From contig SMDE01000023.1 of assembly GCA_004346725.1 (NCBI GenBank), positions 1 to 47,058 on the forward strand: a stretch of DNA of 47,058 nucleotides, written 5' to 3'. Each line of letters begins with the position of its first letter. The stretch's first letter is position 1. Both the position numbers and the translations under genes were made by a program. Positions 27,029-33,268 of this stretch are shown here, one piece after another. Under the pieces are notes generated by a model. That model ran no database searches. It was given only the letters and a program-made list of their open reading frames with translations, and had not been told where the DNA came from. The DNA is from Phytobacter diazotrophicus. GTDB taxonomy: Bacteria; Pseudomonadota; Gammaproteobacteria; Enterobacterales; Enterobacteriaceae.

Positions 27029-27160
27029 CGTATCCTTATGAATGCTGACAGCAGTCTAATCGAAGCAAAGCGTAACGTATTGATCGAACGATGCATAAAG
27101 ATAAAAATGATTGATGGCGCTTATGGACAGTCCTGCGTTCACGAATCAGCGTTTTAGCTA

Positions 27161-27360
27161 ATGTCCGCATTTAAGAAACGGGGCCTCAGCCATGAAGCAC
27201 AACGAGCGCTGAAAAGTGACGTTGCCAGTCTGGTCCCGCGGGGGAGAATGGGAACGGTAACGGAACTGGCGAAAGCCGCATTGTATCTGTCAGCCGATGA
27301 ATACAGCGATACCCTCAGCACAGAACGGTGGGAATGGCGGCACCGGGATTTTATAAATCT
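27161..27360 (+). pseudogene. C-terminal remnant of an SDR dehydrogenase
   Basis: The frame contains GLSHEAQRALKSDVASLVPRG and RMGTVTELAKAALYLSADEYS, which is the usual C-terminal third of an SDR enzyme (…GRxGTpeEiA.aalyLaSDeSs). No N-terminal nucleotide-binding part or catalytic YxxxK lies upstream. After DTLSTE the expected VDGGmA ending appears only in another frame (VGMAAPG), so a frameshift has also occurred. A decayed gene fragment, distinct from the intact SDR gene at 25785. Confidence 0.65.
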
Positions 27361-27389
27361 GAGCGGAGCAGAACCTCTTTCGCGTCGCA

Positions 27390-27932
27390 TCAAAACAGTA
27401 GCGGCAGAAACAGACTAACGCCTGCACTTATCCCAACAAACAGCGCGGCCCATATGGCAGACGAAAGTAGACAGATGCCATAAACTTTGCCCGGATTCAG
27501 GCGCAGCATTCCTGCCGCAAGCGGAACGAGATAGCGCAGCAAGGCGATAAAACGGGACGTAAACAGCACCACGGCGCCATTGCGCTGTAACTTGCTGCGA
27601 ACGCGCAGCAATGTCTCCTCATGCCGGGACATCACGCGATGAAAACGGTCGCTATGGGTCATCAGTAAGCCCAGATGGTAACTCACCAACGAACCGAGCG
27701 TTGCCCCTGCGGTGACCGCCAGCCACGCCATGATCGGCGGCAGGCTTAAGTGGCTTGCGGAGAGCGCCGCGACCAGCATCACCGACGCCGGGGGAAGCAC
27801 GGTGGAGATGAGCACCGTGGATTTGCTAAACACCACCATAAACAGCAGCGCGAACATCTGCACCGGGTGCGATGCAAAATGGGCAAGCAGGCTGTTCAAC
27901 CACTCCATATTCATTCCGGCGTCCGTGAGCAT
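27390..27932 (-). CDS. DedA/SNARE-associated family membrane protein
   Basis: About 180 residues with several membrane spans. The DedA-type core is visible: a re-entrant-like stretch VLPPASVMLVAALSAS, GATLGSLVSYHLGLLMT, and the basic/aromatic motif FTSRFIALLRYLVPLAAGML (in place of the common GRFxPxxRxxxPxxAG). Family members act in lipid (undecaprenyl phosphate) flipping and membrane homeostasis; this is a short, divergent member. Of several starts, 27932 has an AGGGA site 8 nt upstream; 27941, 27914 and 27908 are alternatives. It is the last ordinary gene before the phage-derived cluster. Confidence 0.75.
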   Translation of the reverse strand: MLTDAGMNMEWLNSLLAHFASHPVQMFALLFMVVFSKSTVLISTVLPPASVMLVAALSASHLSLPPIMAWLAVTAGATLGSLVSYHLGLLMTHSDRFHRVMSRHEETLLRVRSKLQRNGAVVLFTSRFIALLRYLVPLAAGMLRLNPGKVYGICLLSSAIWAALFVGISAGVSLFLPLLF

Positions 27933-28077
27933 TTCGGGCATTCCCTTTTAGCGTATTGAACAGGGGATGTCTTAAATATTACTTCAACAAACCGGGTCGC
28001 GAGAAATATCTCCCAAAAGAAAAAATAAACTTTTCCGCACATACTTCAGCTTTTAAATCCCTTGGGAAATATATGTA

Positions 28078-28236
28078 TCATGGTGGTGTTAAATACCGTT
28101 CGGCGCCGGGTTGTTTGCAATAACCTGTATTGCAGATACCGGTTGCCGTACCCGGTGAGTTAGCACAGTCCATAAATTATTCGACATACGCGCAGGCCGA
28201 CATAAGGCGTACAAGCGCAATAATGAATTTTTTCAT
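28078..28236 (-). pseudogene. Small Cys-rich secreted protein interrupted by an in-frame stop
   Basis: With a good AAGGGA site, the frame opens with a signal peptide (MKKFIIALVRLMSACAYVE), meets TAA at codon 20, then continues in the same frame with FMDCANSPGTATGICNTGYC and a further 12 residues to a normal stop (QPGAERYLTPP near the end). Restoring the one stop codon would give a 52-residue exported peptide with three Cys in the mature part. No family recognised. Confidence 0.55.
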
Positions 28237-28355
28237 GATATTCCCTTTTATGAGGTAACGAGTAAGACACCTCAGTTTGCGTGGATCCAGTCGCATTTTG
28301 AAAAGAGAGGTATGGCAGGTATGATTTGCTGATCATTAAAACGAAAGGTAAATCA

Positions 28356-28574
28356 TCATTGTGTCTTGGAATTCGTCGCTGCTGGCTGTTTCACCAGGCG
28401 ACCAATAATCCCGCATACTGCCACTAGTGCGGTGATACTTCCCATCCAGCTAGCAGGAATGATGGCTTTGATATCGTCAGGCAGCCCAGCCCATATAGCA
28501 GGAATAACGCCTGCGACAGCTAGCGCCTGAACAGAGAACAGCTTCCAGGATTGTTTCCAGTTTTCGATAACCAT
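28356..28574 (-). CDS. Small phage membrane protein, holin-like
   Basis: 72 residues with two hydrophobic segments (VQALAVAGVIPAIWAGL and SITALVAVCGIIGRLV) around a PDDIKAIIPASW turn. This layout and wording (IENWKxSWKxFSVQA, PDDxKAxIP, GRLVKQ) is seen in small phage proteins annotated as DUF7940 or holin-like. As the last lysis-cassette gene, downstream of the spanins, it could be a second holin or antiholin. A TATCAGC / GCTGATA hairpin (28616-28641) lies between it and the Rz1 gene. Confidence 0.6.
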   Translation of the reverse strand: MVIENWKQSWKLFSVQALAVAGVIPAIWAGLPDDIKAIIPASWMGSITALVAVCGIIGRLVKQPAATNSKTQ

Positions 28575-28615
28575 TTTTTACCCTTTGTGAATGTCTGATG
28601 TGCAGCGTGAAAGGG

Positions 28616-28641
28616 ATATCAGCAGGCGGTCTCGCTGATAT
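28616..28641. other. RNA hairpin between Rz1 and the last lysis gene
   Basis: Perfect 8-bp inverted repeat ATATCAGC / GCTGATAT with a 10-nt loop. No T-run follows on either strand, so it is more likely a stability or processing hairpin than a terminator. Confidence 0.4.
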
Positions 28642-28681
28642 AGGTTTTACGCTGTACCAGATGATGTGAAAGGAAATACGC

Positions 28682-28945
28682 TTACACGGCGATATGCAGT
28701 ACGTTAGTAGATACACTGCTTGCGAACATACTGCTGCAACCCTGCCAGCTGATGCGTAACCGTATCGATACGCTCTCTGAGGGTGAAATAATCCCGTTCA
28801 GCGGTGTCAGTAAGTCGGGCACTGGAGCCATCATCCACGCGGGGGGAGCTGGCGGAACGAGGCGCCTGACAGGTGGCGTTGAGCTGCAACCGCTTACGAC
28901 CAATAGCGACATCAGCATGTAGTTTTTCCAGTTCAGCTTTAGCAT
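28682..28945 (-). CDS. Rz1-like outer-membrane spanin lipoprotein (nested in Rz)
   Basis: 87 residues in another frame, its start lying inside the Rz gene and its end 22 bp beyond it. Hydrophobic signal and lipobox (LLVVSGCSS, Cys20), then the Pro-rich stretch PPVRRLVPPAPPAW typical of Rz1. It should be anchored in the outer membrane and pair with the Rz C-terminus across the periplasm to fuse membranes at lysis. The tail after residue 55 is longer than in lambda Rz1. Confidence 0.8.
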   Translation of the reverse strand: MLKLNWKNYMLMSLLVVSGCSSTPPVRRLVPPAPPAWMMAPVPDLLTPLNGIISPSESVSIRLRISWQGCSSMFASSVSTNVLHIAV

Positions 28946-29153
28946 TGGCTAATTCTCCAGTGTATTGCGCATCAAGAGCGGACACATCATGCTGGCGTGC
29001 CTGCATATCTGTAAGGGTGTTCAGCGAGCTGGTCGCCTGGTCGCGCTGTGCTTTGTATAACTGCGCGTTGTCGCGATAATGGTTCACGGTCCAGCTAAGG
29101 GCTGCGAGTATGACAATCAGCGCGCCCATTGCCGCAAGCAGTAAGCGGTTCAT
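28704..29153 (-). CDS. Rz-like inner-membrane spanin
   Basis: 149 residues. One N-terminal membrane span (LLLAAMGALIVILAALSWTV), then a periplasmic coiled coil (Gln/Ala/Lys-rich, about residues 35-90) and a C-terminal region with two Cys (ATCQAP, KQCIY). This is the standard i-spanin layout. Its start overlaps the endolysin stop by ATGA, and the Rz1 gene is nested within it. Confidence 0.85.
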   Translation of the reverse strand: MNRLLLAAMGALIVILAALSWTVNHYRDNAQLYKAQRDQATSSLNTLTDMQARQHDVSALDAQYTGELANAKAELEKLHADVAIGRKRLQLNATCQAPRSASSPRVDDGSSARLTDTAERDYFTLRERIDTVTHQLAGLQQYVRKQCIY

Positions 29154-29635
29154 TTCTGCCCCCATTGGCATACTTCACGCTCTACTTCACGTCGGTTCAC
29201 CAGGCCTTTCCATTGCCGTCCGCCCGCATAAATCCACTGACGCAGACTATCGCAGGCGGCCTGATAATGCCCGGCATTCAACTGTCGTAGCAGCGCGGAG
29301 CGCTCAAAGGCATTAGCGCCCACGTTGTAACTAAAGGTGATAAGTGCGGCTTTCTGGTATTCAGATGCCGGGACTTTCACAGCGAGTTCCACCGTACGGG
29401 CAAAGGGAGCTAAATCTTTCTGTAATAGCGACTGACATTCATTTTCTGTGTATTTTTTCCCGGGGTGAATGTCACTTCCCGTATGGCCGTAACAGACCGT
29501 CCAAACCCCACCGACATCCTGATAAGGTGCATAGCGAACCCCTTCAAGTTGAGGGATCATCGTGCCAGCAATAGCCAGAGAACCGGCCCCTGCCATCGCT
29601 AACAATTTGTTTCTAAGGCCTGTAGACATCGCCAT
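29150..29635 (-). CDS. SAR endolysin (GH24 lysozyme, R21-like)
   Basis: 161 residues. An uncleaved signal-anchor-release segment (LLAMAGAGSLAIAGTMI) precedes the T4-lysozyme-type active site Glu31-x8-Asp40-x5-Thr46 (LEGVRYAPYQDVGGVWTVCYG in part). The C-terminal RREVEREVCQWGQK matches phage 21 R. It is released from the membrane when the holin depolarises the cell and cuts peptidoglycan glycan strands. The start overlaps the holin stop (TAATG), so translation is coupled. Confidence 0.9.
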   Translation of the reverse strand: MAMSTGLRNKLLAMAGAGSLAIAGTMIPQLEGVRYAPYQDVGGVWTVCYGHTGSDIHPGKKYTENECQSLLQKDLAPFARTVELAVKVPASEYQKAALITFSYNVGANAFERSALLRQLNAGHYQAACDSLRQWIYAGGRQWKGLVNRREVEREVCQWGQK

Positions 29636-29940
29636 TATTCACCTACCCTTTCAAGCGCGTCGACCGCGACCTGCATAGCCGCCGGGCGTTCAACATGGGG
29701 TTTATCCTGAATATCACTCAGGTAATGACTGATCATTTCGGTACGCTTTTCGTCTTCTTTGCGTTTACGTCGCGCATCAAGACGCCCATAACAAAAAGAC
29801 GCGACAGAGATAACGACCCCAATCAGGCCGAATAGCATGTACACGACATCCTGCGTACTCAGTCCAAGACCCGATGCAATAACGCCAAGCCACGCAAAGA
29901 ATTGCGTAACAATATTTCCGGGTTGATCGTTCATTTTCAT
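29635..29940 (-). CDS. Holin (HP1-like, two spans)
   Basis: 101 residues. Two hydrophobic stretches (FFAWLGVIASGLGLSTQDVV and MLFGLIGVVISVASFCY) are followed by a strongly basic hinge (GRLDARRKRKEDEKR) and a soluble C-terminus, a holin layout. Located just upstream of, and coupled to, the SAR endolysin. AGGTGA lies 6 nt before the ATG at 29940. First gene of the lysis unit, behind a long leader with its own promoter. Confidence 0.75.
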   Translation of the reverse strand: MKMNDQPGNIVTQFFAWLGVIASGLGLSTQDVVYMLFGLIGVVISVASFCYGRLDARRKRKEDEKRTEMISHYLSDIQDKPHVERPAAMQVAVDALERVGE

Positions 29941-29984
29941 GGTCTCTCACCTGCGAATTTTCGAGGTGGAATAGAAAGGAAAAT

Positions 29985-30038
29985 CTGGCCTTCGGGTTCT
30001 TTTATTAAAAAAGTCAGATAAATGATTCCCGAGGCCAG
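29985..30038 (-). promoter_or_regulatory. Long leader hairpin of the lysis operon (copy 1)
   Basis: Arms CTGGCCTTCGGG and CCCGAGGCCAG (one bulge) enclose about 31 nt, 45 nt upstream of the holin start. A matching element with changed but still pairing bases lies ahead of the tail operon (46290-46344), and the ATGATTCCCGAG side is nearly identical in both. Confidence 0.6.
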
Positions 30039-30039
30039 A

Positions 30040-30066
30040 AAAAGGAAAGGCCTCTATTAAGAGGTC
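30040..30066 (-). terminator. Second leader terminator of the lysis operon
   Basis: On the minus strand, CCTCT / AGAGG with a TAAT loop is followed by CCTTTCCTTTTT. The stem is short (5 bp), so strength is uncertain. Confidence 0.45.
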
Positions 30067-30120
30067 TGTATTTCAATGCAATCATTCACAACGGCTGGAA
30101 CAAAATCATTTCAACCGTAT

Positions 30121-30148
30121 AAAAACAAAAACCCACGCTGGGCGGGTT
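30121..30148 (-). terminator. First leader terminator of the lysis operon
   Basis: On the minus strand, an AACCC / GGGTT stem with a short GC-rich loop is followed by TTTTTGTTTTT. It lies about 30-55 nt after the predicted start of the promoter at 30184-30213, so most transcripts would stop here unless antitermination occurs. Confidence 0.65.
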
Positions 30149-30181
30149 ATGTTTATTTCTTGCTGCGTCTGTAGTTTCTCG

Positions 30182-30228
30182 AGCTTATATGGATTCAAGC
30201 AACCCGCGCGCAACCCTGCAAGCGATTT
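30182..30228 (-). promoter_or_regulatory. Repeated late promoter, copy 1 (lysis operon)
   Basis: On the minus strand: TTGC-N4-TTGCGC (the second TTGCGC at 30208-30213 serves as -35), an 18-bp spacer, and TATAAG at 30184-30189. Two other copies lie at 46473-46520 and 46605-46650; the shared core spans about 42 bp. It sits between the last tail gene and the holin leader. Confidence 0.65.
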
Positions 30229-30269
30229 GTTTAAAATAACCTCTCGGCTATCACTCCTATTCCGATGGG

Positions 30270-30950
30270 TTAGTTCAGCGAATTTAGCACCATGTTCTGG
30301 TTGGTGAAAATGTGCTCAAAGTATTGTTTATTAAGTCGACTGTGCCAACGCCAACGAACGCCAAACTGTCTGCCATAAAAAGGGGAATAGTCAAACCAGT
30401 GATATTTCAGAAAAATAGTTGCACCTTCACCAGCCGATTTTCCAGCCCCCAGCAGACGTAACTGATCTTGAGGTGGTGGGAAATAACTTTCAGTGAATAT
30501 GACCTTCTTACCCGTAATAAACGTTGCAGTTTGCTTTGTGCCATCAAACTCCGTTTGTACAGTCATGGTATCTGTTCCGTAGTTCCACCACGGGGCAAAA
30601 GGCAACTGCTCCTCAGTATCGAGCGTAATAATATCTATCGTTGACCAGTCAATATCCATGCCCTGTTGCGGCAAAGGTTGCAACAAAGGGATAATTACAG
30701 GGGAGATAACAAACGAATCCCGTACCGCACTTTCTGATGTGTTTGATAATGTCAGCGTTGGGTTGGTGGCGTATTGCATATTGTAATAGGCCGAGGGATC
30801 CTGATATTCCTTGTCCGGAAAAACCTTTATAAACACCCCGCCATTACACACCCACGCCGCGTCCACCGATTTCAGCTCGTCAGCACTTTTAATATTCAGC
30901 GCAATCACGGGGGCGAAATTACCCCCTGGAATCTTGCGAAACATCGGCAT
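30270..30950 (-). CDS. Unrecognised protein after the fibre genes
   Basis: 226 residues from the ATG at 30950, which has GGAGG 8 nt upstream; this start lies just before the stop region of the fibre gene. No signal peptide or membrane span. It opens MPMFRKIPGGNFAPVIALNI and is rich in aromatic residues, ending in a basic Trp/His/Tyr-rich part (YHWFDYSPFYGRQFGVRWRW). I do not recognise a family. Position after a receptor-binding fibre suggests a fibre cap, an adhesin accessory or an immunity-like protein; the choice is open. Confidence 0.6.
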   Translation of the reverse strand: MPMFRKIPGGNFAPVIALNIKSADELKSVDAAWVCNGGVFIKVFPDKEYQDPSAYYNMQYATNPTLTLSNTSESAVRDSFVISPVIIPLLQPLPQQGMDIDWSTIDIITLDTEEQLPFAPWWNYGTDTMTVQTEFDGTKQTATFITGKKVIFTESYFPPPQDQLRLLGAGKSAGEGATIFLKYHWFDYSPFYGRQFGVRWRWHSRLNKQYFEHIFTNQNMVLNSLN

Positions 30951-30952
30951 AA

Positions 30953-33001
30953 TTATTCCTCCACCTGGTACCACATGTAGCCATCAGCATAACCACTGGC
31001 ATTGATGGGTGCGGCTTGCGTGGAAACCGTATACCCCACCCCCAAATTGCTACGTGCTGTGGCTTTATCGGCGACGTCGGCCAGATTGCTGGCCGCCGAG
31101 AGGAAATTACCGCTGCTGGCCCATTCGCTAAATACCAGCGTGGTCGCCACCACATTGACGCAGAATCGGTGGTAAACATCGGTGGAGTTATACGGATAGT
31201 AGATTTGACGGAGACTATTATCCGCCGTTTTGATCACATCCAGCATCCCCGGCAGCACCACCGGATAATGTCTGGCGGTTGTGGCATTGCTGGTAAGAGA
31301 CTGGAACTTACGCCCCGGTGACGTAATAGTGTTCAGATCCTCTGTCCCCAGCGTCGTACTGGCCTGTGGCACTGCCCCCACATCACCGGCGCTTAAAGCG
31401 TCTTTGGTCGCCAGCGTTTTGAGCCCCAGGTTACCTCGTGCCGCCTGCATAGCAGATGCCCCTGCACTGCTGATTTCTGAGAGATTATCGGCAATTTGCA
31501 AATAGATTTCTTTCGCCGCAACCTCGGTTGCAGTGATCGTAATCGATGCTGTAACACCGCTACTGGCCCCCGTCAGGGTCAGGGTAGTCGTCCCAGCCCC
31601 TGTGATGGTGAGCGAACCATCCGCCGCCAGAGCTGCAACAGATGCGTCTGACGATGCCGCATTGACCATTTCGGTATACGTGGCTGGAGAATAGGTCACT
31701 GGCAGTGAATAGCTGTTTCCCGCCAGCAATGCCGACGGTGCTGTACCGATAGTAATGTTAGTAAGATAAACCTGCTGGGTAACGGTAGCCGTTGCTGTCA
31801 GCCCGGTAGAAATGCTGGCAATAATTGTCTGTGTACCGCTTTTTCCTGCGATCGCGGTATACGCACCGCTCTTGCTGATGCTGCCCAATGTTGCATCGGA
31901 CACCGCCCATGACACGGCATATCCAGGTGCCAGTATCGACGGTAAAACGGTACCCGTGAATTGCCGTGAGGTTCCCGCGTTCATCGTTACCGTAGCCGGG
32001 CTGATAATGATCGCAGATGGTGTTTGCGCGCCCGCATCCGACTCAGCTTTATCGGTCTTAATAATGTACATTGCTGCGATGTTTGTCGGGCGAACCTCAG
32101 ATGCCACATTTACCGCTGGTGCAGGTGAAATGGCCCCGGTCCTTGCACTGTATTGCCGGATCGATTCTCCGCCAGGGGAGTTTCTTGTTGGTTGCGATGG
32201 AATATCGTATCTGTAATAGCTCTCTATCCCTGCATAATGCGCATGATCAACAAGGGCATAGTCCTGTACGCTGCCGATTCCTCGGCCAGAATCCGGATCA
32301 ATTGTAGAACCATGCGCCCATGCACGCACGAAGCGACCTCGCCAGTCAGGCACACGCCCCGATGGATATAGTGCGGCCAGTTCCGGGTTTTCCCCCGTAT
32401 TAAATGCCTGACCGTTAAGCTCCAGCCAGCCGCTTGGCGGCATCGCATTGCCCCACAGCACAATAGCACCCACCGGTAAAATAAAGGGGCTCAGGGCAGT
32501 GGTGATGGTCGTTTTTAACTGTTCGTCAAGATAGGATGCCAGCGCTTTTGTTCTGCGCGGCGTCATAACTTGCGTGGCGCCATCACCGGCCAGCGCCTCT
32601 TCGGCAGTTGCTTCGCGCTGAATGTAGGATTGCCACTTCGCCACATTAGCGCCTGGCGTAGCGGTGTTATTGCCTGACAGCGACAAATATAACGCACCGT
32701 TGTATTCAACCACGACGCCAGCATCATAGCCGTATGCCGCGCCATTGTTGTTGGCAGTGGAGATCCACTCCGGATAGCCGTTTGTTTGATATTGACGCAC
32801 TGCGGTGGTGATCGCATTGAGTACCGAGTTCATCGCTTCACGTTCCACCGGTTTGGCATTGATGTCTGCGTTTGGGTCTTTTGCGTAATCAACACCCCAG
32901 CCCTTTGCATAACTTACGAACCCGTTGCTGTCGGCTGAATCGGGAATAGACTGGGTATCGCCGCTTTGTGCGAAAGGCACGCGGAAAAATTTCTGATCCA
33001 T
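30953..33001 (-). CDS. Tail fibre with collar and two Ig-like (BIG2) domains
   Basis: 682 residues. N-terminal attachment region (1-130), phage tail-collar-type domain (about 176-315, PVGAIVLWGNAMPPSGWLEL then SVRPTNIAAMYIIK-like end), two bacterial Ig-like group 2 repeats (about 330-409 and 412-492: SPATVTMNAG, TYSPAT), then tail-fibre repeats (ARGNLGL, ATARSNLGV) and a C-terminal tip ending YADGYMWYQVEE. Probable receptor-binding fibre. The start at 33001 has CTGGAG 9 nt upstream; GTG 33031 lies inside a terminator stem and is unlikely. Confidence 0.8.
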   Translation of the reverse strand: MDQKFFRVPFAQSGDTQSIPDSADSNGFVSYAKGWGVDYAKDPNADINAKPVEREAMNSVLNAITTAVRQYQTNGYPEWISTANNNGAAYGYDAGVVVEYNGALYLSLSGNNTATPGANVAKWQSYIQREATAEEALAGDGATQVMTPRRTKALASYLDEQLKTTITTALSPFILPVGAIVLWGNAMPPSGWLELNGQAFNTGENPELAALYPSGRVPDWRGRFVRAWAHGSTIDPDSGRGIGSVQDYALVDHAHYAGIESYYRYDIPSQPTRNSPGGESIRQYSARTGAISPAPAVNVASEVRPTNIAAMYIIKTDKAESDAGAQTPSAIIISPATVTMNAGTSRQFTGTVLPSILAPGYAVSWAVSDATLGSISKSGAYTAIAGKSGTQTIIASISTGLTATATVTQQVYLTNITIGTAPSALLAGNSYSLPVTYSPATYTEMVNAASSDASVAALAADGSLTITGAGTTTLTLTGASSGVTASITITATEVAAKEIYLQIADNLSEISSAGASAMQAARGNLGLKTLATKDALSAGDVGAVPQASTTLGTEDLNTITSPGRKFQSLTSNATTARHYPVVLPGMLDVIKTADNSLRQIYYPYNSTDVYHRFCVNVVATTLVFSEWASSGNFLSAASNLADVADKATARSNLGVGYTVSTQAAPINASGYADGYMWYQVEE

Positions 33002-33019
33002 CGTTGGGAACTCCAGAAC

Positions 33020-33041
33020 TGAAAAAGCCACCTTAAGGTGG
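33020..33041 (-). terminator. Intrinsic terminator inside the tail operon, before the collar fibre
   Basis: Perfect palindrome CCACCTTAAGGTGG (33028-33041) followed on the minus strand by CTTTTTC, only 20 bp upstream of the fibre start. Reads in the direction of the operon. Confidence 0.65.
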
Positions 33042-33079
33042 ATGGAGGAAAATATAAGGTCAGGTAGAAATCTGGAGGG

Positions 33080-33232
33080 TTAATTAACCTCGTTTTGTTT
33101 CTCTACTTCTACCTGCTCTTCAATTTCTGCGTAATGCGCGGCAATCTCCTCTTGAGTGGCTTCCCGCGCATCGGGATATGGAGAACCATAGTAAAAATAG
33201 TCGTTATCTCTGATGTAATATGCGTATATCAT
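33080..33232 (-). CDS. Small acidic phage protein, 50 residues
   Basis: A short frame with an AGGATGG ribosome site. It begins with a Tyr-rich stretch (MIYAYYIRDNDYFYYGSPYP) and ends in a Glu-rich helix (EEIAAHYAEIEEQVEVEKQN). It fills the space between the two fibre genes. Possibly a fibre-associated protein or chaperone; no family recognised. Confidence 0.65.
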   Translation of the reverse strand: MIYAYYIRDNDYFYYGSPYPDAREATQEEIAAHYAEIEEQVEVEKQNEVN

Positions 33233-33268
33233 TTTCCATCCTGTTGATGAAATTATGCGTTAATAGGG

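Noticed and set aside
26942-27157. 71-codon plus-strand frame opposite the start of the Exc2-like lipoprotein, and the missing N-terminal half of the SDR remnant
   Set aside because: I checked it for an SDR nucleotide-binding motif or catalytic YxxxK and found neither; it does not complete the remnant.
28477-28716. 79-codon minus-strand frame overlapping the last lysis gene and Rz1
   Set aside because: It overlaps better-supported genes in other frames and has no domain or ribosome site.
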